Shown: positions 33,360-36,083 of the stretch, piece by piece
How positions within the stretch are numbered: the stretch's first letter is position 1
Layout: every line of letters begins with the position of its first letter
Assembly: GCA_002362575.1 (NCBI GenBank)
Contig: DEUM01000043.1
Coordinates: 1 to 36,083 of the forward strand
Origin: Lachnoclostridium sp. UBA3262
Lineage (GTDB): Bacteria > Bacillota > Clostridia > Lachnospirales > Lachnospiraceae
DNA length: 36,083 nucleotides
Direction of reading: 5' to 3'
Translations under genes and position numbers: made by a program
The notes under the pieces: model-generated
What the model saw: only the letters and a program-made list of their open reading frames with translations
What the model was told of the DNA's origin: nothing
Databases searched by the model: none

Positions 33360-34094
33360 CTATTTTTTCATATACCAATATGTATAGCCTCTCTCATAAC
33401 CTAGTTTCAAATACAAATTTACTGCCACTGCATTTTTTTTAACAACTTGAAGGTATGTACGGTGTGCGCCATTTTCTTTTGCCTGAGCAATCAAAGATTC
33501 ACAGACTAGCTGACCAAAGCCGTGACCACGGTATTCTGGGCTAACCACAACATTTTGAAGTAGCATATATCCATGCTCTATAGCTGCCGATGCACAAGCT
33601 ACTACTTCACCATCTTTAATCAAAGAACAATAGATTGTATTAACAAGAACTTTTGAAAACATCTGGCGAAATGTTTCTTGCGTAGTTATATCCGTAAATC
33701 CCTCAAATGCAAAGAAAGCATGTAACCATTCCTCCGTAGGTTCTTTCGAAAAAACGCACATCTCTTTCTGGAAAGTTTTATCTTTCAGATTCAAAATCAT
33801 CACATCCACTGGCGTAACCGCTTTGTAACCGCGTGCTTCAAGGTACTCGTTTAGTTCGTTATCGTCTTCGGTCAGTTTGAATACGCAGGGCAGGCTCGCT
33901 TTTTTATAGATTTCTTCACAATAAGGAACTTTATCATCAAAACTGATTGTAGAAGGATAGATAACACTGATTGAATTTGCCCGGTTTGTAATTCCATTGG
34001 CGAATCGCATAAGCCAGCCATCGTATTGCATTGTATTAAGTGCAACATGAGCATTTGATGAAATTTCTTCAAAAAATCGTATATTTTTATTCAT
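33360..34094 (-). CDS. GNAT-family N-acetyltransferase
   Basis: The protein has 244 residues from the ATG at 34094 (AAGGGAG upstream; the reading from 34109 includes that site). The first half (FFEEISSNAHVALNTMQYDG, WLMRFANGITNRANSISVIY) resembles the N-terminal domain of two-domain acetyltransferases. The C-terminal GNAT domain has LLQNVVVSPEYRGHGFGQLV, where RGHGFG is the acetyl-CoA pyrophosphate loop, and YLQVVKKNAVAVNLYLKLGY. Cytoplasmic; the substrate is unknown. It stands as a single module between repeat elements at 33343 and 34121. Confidence 0.88.
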   Translation of the reverse strand: MNKNIRFFEEISSNAHVALNTMQYDGWLMRFANGITNRANSISVIYPSTISFDDKVPYCEEIYKKASLPCVFKLTEDDNELNEYLEARGYKAVTPVDVMILNLKDKTFQKEMCVFSKEPTEEWLHAFFAFEGFTDITTQETFRQMFSKVLVNTIYCSLIKDGEVVACASAAIEHGYMLLQNVVVSPEYRGHGFGQLVCESLIAQAKENGAHRTYLQVVKKNAVAVNLYLKLGYERGYTYWYMKK

Positions 34095-34120
34095 TGTTCT
34101 CCCTTTCATTTTAATTCATC

Positions 34121-34168
34121 AAATATCGATTTTCTTTATATGCAACACCCCAACAACTTGGAAGTTGT
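34121..34168. repeat. Module-boundary repeat, long form B
   Basis: This 48-base element matches 35539-35586: AAATATCGATTTTCTTTATA, then TGCAACACCCC, then a palindrome ACAACTTGGAAGTTGT. On the minus strand it lies in the leader of the GNAT gene starting at 34094. Confidence 0.85.
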
Positions 34169-34320
34169 GCGTTTCTACGAGCGGTGTCGAATGGAGCAAT
34201 TGGGCAGACGTAAGCTTGCTTACAGGTCTGCACATATTGCGAACAGTCGATAGCGCGACAGCGCGTCATGAGCATGTAGCGCAGCAAAATGCGAATGGCA
34301 CCGCATGGAAAAATTTGAAT
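34169..34320. other. GC-rich hairpin-rich island without a gene
   Basis: In an AT-rich neighbourhood this ~150-base stretch is GC-richer and highly self-complementary. It has a GCAGAC-GTAAGC-TT-GCTTAC-AG-GTCTGC stem (about 34204-34229), GCGCGACAGCGCG, and several GCGC/ATGC repeats up to about 34300. No credible gene is seen on either strand. It could be a recombination site, a structured RNA or a decayed gene end. Confidence 0.5.
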
Positions 34321-34734
34321 TTAGCGAATCATTTTAAACATTCCTGGTCCGTCCCAATCACAAGGTCTTTCTTCAAAGCAGTTTTTCTTGTAAAACGGAA
34401 CAGCTTCTTTTGTACTTATCAATTCCAAACTTACAGCCCATTCAGAAGAAATAGTGCTTTTTATATACTCTTCCAATGTGTTAATTAAGAGAGTTCCGAC
34501 TCCTTTTGACTGATAAGAGGGAATTACGGCAAAATCCTTGATATAGAATGACATTCCGCCATCACCAATAAGCCGTACCATTCCCACTGCTTTTTCATTG
34601 TCAAGAGCCATAAATGTTGCAATGGTATTTTCGAGAGCCGTTGTGACCTGTTCTATACAGGGTGGTTCCCAACCCACTGAAGTATATAATTCTAAAAACG
34701 CTTCAGAAGTCAATGTGTTGATTTCTATTTTCAT
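34321..34734 (-). CDS. GNAT-family N-acetyltransferase (small)
   Basis: The protein has 137 residues from the ATG at 34734, with GAGGAGG upstream. It is a minimal GNAT domain: LYTSVGWEPPCIEQVTTALE, then ATFMALDNEKAVGMVRLIGD, FYIKDFAVIPSYQSKGVGTL with the QSKGVG CoA loop, and SLELISTKEAVPFYKKNCFE. The LYTSVGW and CDWDGPGMFK elements are common in small bacterial GNATs whose substrate is not known. It lies 42 bases after the EEP gene on the same strand, forming a two-gene module. Confidence 0.9.
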   Translation of the reverse strand: MKIEINTLTSEAFLELYTSVGWEPPCIEQVTTALENTIATFMALDNEKAVGMVRLIGDGGMSFYIKDFAVIPSYQSKGVGTLLINTLEEYIKSTISSEWAVSLELISTKEAVPFYKKNCFEERPCDWDGPGMFKMIR

Positions 34735-34776
34735 ATTTTCCTCCTCTAAATTACGAGTTATCAAAGTTAATATCAA

Positions 34777-35466
34777 TTAATAATTCAATAAAAAAGATAA
34801 TATGTTATGATCTGAAGCAAATGTTTCTATAACTCCATTAAAAAATATTTTATTAGAAGATTTTTCTTCAGAAAATGTTGCTTTTTTTATAAAAATTCTG
34901 TCAATTGCCGTTTGGGCTGGCTTATATGTTATCATGTCATTTGTCACCAAATCCCTATATTCTTTTCTCTCATTCTTTAAACTATCTATCCATTCGAGAT
35001 CATTAAAATCACCCAAAATAATATCATCTTTTCCAGTTTCAAAATATTTATTTATTTCCTCTTTTATCTCATTATTGGTATTGTGAAAACTTAGGAATCT
35101 CAGTTGTTTATCTTTTGTTTCCATTTCAATAATCTTATTATTAGGAAACTCGATATCTTCAGGAAAATCAATTTTTTCCCATGTACTATTTTTAAGTGTT
35201 ATTGCAACAACATTACTCTTATTTTTTACTAAATCCGAATTATGAAAAATAGTATATTTCTTCTGAACAAACAGTTCTGAAACACCAATATACTTATTAT
35301 CCACAAACTCTTGTAAAAAAACAATATCATCTTTGTCATTTAAAAGAGAATCTACTATTTTTTTTATTGATGATTTGAAATCAACATTTCGTGGGTTATA
35401 ATATCCACCATTTTGAGAACTGTATGCCCCACAAAATTTATTAATATTAAAACTTGATATTCTCAT
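34777..35466 (-). CDS. Endonuclease/exonuclease/phosphatase-family protein
   Basis: The protein has 229 residues, with AAGGAG before the ATG. It shows the EEP fold landmarks in order: MRISSFNINKFCG (first strand, Asn), DDIVFLQEFVDN (metal-binding Glu), LRFLSFHNTNN (usual catalytic His region), DDIILGDFNDLEW (GDFN motif), TAIDRIFI (usual D-[HR]-I), and FASDHNILSF (final SDH). It is short for the family but no core motif is missing. The coding sequence is very AT- and Lys-rich compared with the left half of the window, which suggests horizontal transfer. It lacks a signal peptide; a cytoplasmic DNA, RNA or phosphoester hydrolase is likely. It is the first gene of the module with the small GNAT gene. 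Confidence 0.85.
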   Translation of the reverse strand: MRISSFNINKFCGAYSSQNGGYYNPRNVDFKSSIKKIVDSLLNDKDDIVFLQEFVDNKYIGVSELFVQKKYTIFHNSDLVKNKSNVVAITLKNSTWEKIDFPEDIEFPNNKIIEMETKDKQLRFLSFHNTNNEIKEEINKYFETGKDDIILGDFNDLEWIDSLKNERKEYRDLVTNDMITYKPAQTAIDRIFIKKATFSEEKSSNKIFFNGVIETFASDHNILSFLLNY

Positions 35467-35538
35467 AATATCTAATCTCCTTATCTTTTAGTTAGTTCAC
35501 TCATATCTATCCAAGAAATTATAATTTACTAAATCGAT

Positions 35539-35586
35539 AAATACCGATTTTCTTTATATGCAACACCCCGACAAATGGGAAGTTGT
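35539..35586. repeat. Module-boundary repeat, long form C
   Basis: This element matches 34121-34168, including the identical CGATTTTCTTTATATGCAAC core. Its terminal hairpin is CGACAA..TTGTCG instead of ACAACTT..AAGTTGT, so the bases differ but the pairing is kept. It ends 5 bases from the stop of the VOC gene. Confidence 0.85.
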
Positions 35587-35591
35587 CGACA

Positions 35592-36002
35592 TTATAAATC
35601 CTTTTCCTCATAGGGCTTGTTCCAAGAACCAATCTCGATGATATTTCCTTCTGGGTCAGCAATAAAGCATGTCCTTTGTCCCCAAGGCTCAGTAGTTGGT
35701 TCTAACAAAGAAGTTGCGCCATGGTCAATAGCATTTTTATATTGCTTATCAACTTCCTCATATGTGTCAACATACAACGCCATCTCAGAATGTGCATTTA
35801 CTCCCGTAAGATACTCATATCTTTTGCTTGTTAGTTTTTCAAAATCATTTCTCCCATAAAGCAAAAAGAGGGTGCCATCCTTTAACAAGTATACATTATC
35901 AGTGTTTTCATCTTCTTTAATCTCAAATCCTAATACATCTCGATAAAACTGAATCATTGTTGCCATGTTCTTAACGAACAGCCCATATCCATCCAATCTC
36001 AT
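35592..36002 (-). CDS. VOC-family protein (glyoxalase/bleomycin-resistance fold)
   Basis: The protein has 136 residues, with ATAAGGAG before the ATG. It has two beta-alpha-beta-beta-beta halves: LDGYGLFVKNMATMIQFYRD and VLGFEIKEDENTDNVYLLKD, then AHSEMALYVDTYEEVDKQY, GATSLLEPTTEPWGQRTCFI and ADPEGNIIEIGSW. The Glu of SEMALYV and the Glu of NIIEIGSW are at usual metal-ligand positions. Members include glyoxalases, dioxygenases, fosfomycin thiol transferases and drug-binding resistance proteins; the sequence does not decide which. It is a single-gene module bounded by repeats at 35539 and 36023. Confidence 0.9.
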   Translation of the reverse strand: MRLDGYGLFVKNMATMIQFYRDVLGFEIKEDENTDNVYLLKDGTLFLLYGRNDFEKLTSKRYEYLTGVNAHSEMALYVDTYEEVDKQYKNAIDHGATSLLEPTTEPWGQRTCFIADPEGNIIEIGSWNKPYEEKDL

Positions 36003-36022
36003 TACAATACACTCCTTATTCC

Positions 36023-36054
36023 GCCAAATTCCGATCTCTCGAGTTCTAAAAACT
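36023..36054. repeat. Module-boundary repeat, short form D
   Basis: GCCAAATTCCGAT, nearly identical to 33343-33355, lies about 20 bases upstream of the VOC start. An AACTGAAAGTT-type inverted repeat follows at about 36051-36061. Confidence 0.45.
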
Positions 36055-36083
36055 GAAAGTTGTTTATTAAACCTTTTTAACCT

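Noticed and set aside
34165..34488. 107-codon plus-strand frame over the GC-rich island
   Set aside because: No ribosome site, and half of it is antisense to the small GNAT gene.
34121..35586. Integron attC sites
   Set aside because: The repeats have no RYYYAAC/GTTRRRY core pair of the known kind and no integrase is visible, so only the neutral term module repeat is used.

Overview
The window looks like the chromosome of a gut anaerobe of the Lachnospiraceae (Firmicutes, Clostridia; Roseburia/Butyrivibrio/Coprococcus-like; genus not resolved). The basis is low-to-moderate GC, strong AGGAGG ribosome sites, secreted proteins with lysine-rich Ig-like domains and InlB-type repeats, an FlxA-like protein, a GHKL/LytTR two-component pair, xylan-degrading enzymes, and clostridial pta and nptA. 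This comes from protein and motif recognition only; no database search was run. No tRNA, rRNA, CRISPR array, IS transposase or integrase was seen.

Layout. 1-3.6 kb: a secreted InlB-repeat protein running off the left edge, divergent from a large two-HTH XRE regulator. 3.6-9.8 kb: a secreted GH8 glycanase with carbohydrate-binding modules, an FlxA-like coiled-coil protein, a GHKL sensor kinase, and a LytTR regulator whose receiver domain has lost about 48 residues including the phospho-acceptor Asp. Upstream of these lies an orphan multi-hairpin RNA candidate. 9.9-13 kb: a SEC-C protein, a small lipoprotein, and dinD inserted at the 3' end of metF with a 97-bp diverged copy of the metF 3' end on its far side. 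13-19 kb: an arabinoxylan set, namely GH51 arabinofuranosidase, a GH10 xylanase lipoprotein with unusual active-site residues, and a translationally coupled large surface protein with 12-13 Cys/His repeats and BspA-type leucine-rich repeats. 19-28.9 kb: housekeeping genes (pta, Na/Pi cotransporter), an ABC half-exporter, and a three-gene ABC-2 transporter divergent from a NarL-type kinase/regulator pair that probably controls it.

28.9-36 kb is accessory and more AT-rich. It opens with what looks like a complete type I toxin-antitoxin locus of the Fst/par kind. A 28-residue membrane peptide on the minus strand is opposed by a ~72-nt RNA on the plus strand. The two converge on one bidirectional terminator and carry matching 26-nt repeats, one of which covers the toxin start codon. 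A second ~63-nt two-hairpin RNA is divergent from the toxin and shares its -35 position. Next come hisD and an acetyltransferase gene, both cut off at a tail-to-tail junction; then an AlbA/HATPase regulator, a DinB-like protein, a WYL regulator, two GNAT acetyltransferases, an EEP-family nuclease/phosphatase and a VOC protein. Four related repeat elements separate the last genes, giving a cassette-like modular layout.

How the genes fit together: the GH8, GH10 and GH51 enzymes with the surface proteins suggest arabinoxylan attack at the cell surface followed by cytoplasmic trimming. The kinase/regulator pairs and XRE protein look like local regulators of neighbouring surface or transport genes. 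The right end looks like a turnover zone for stress and resistance genes.
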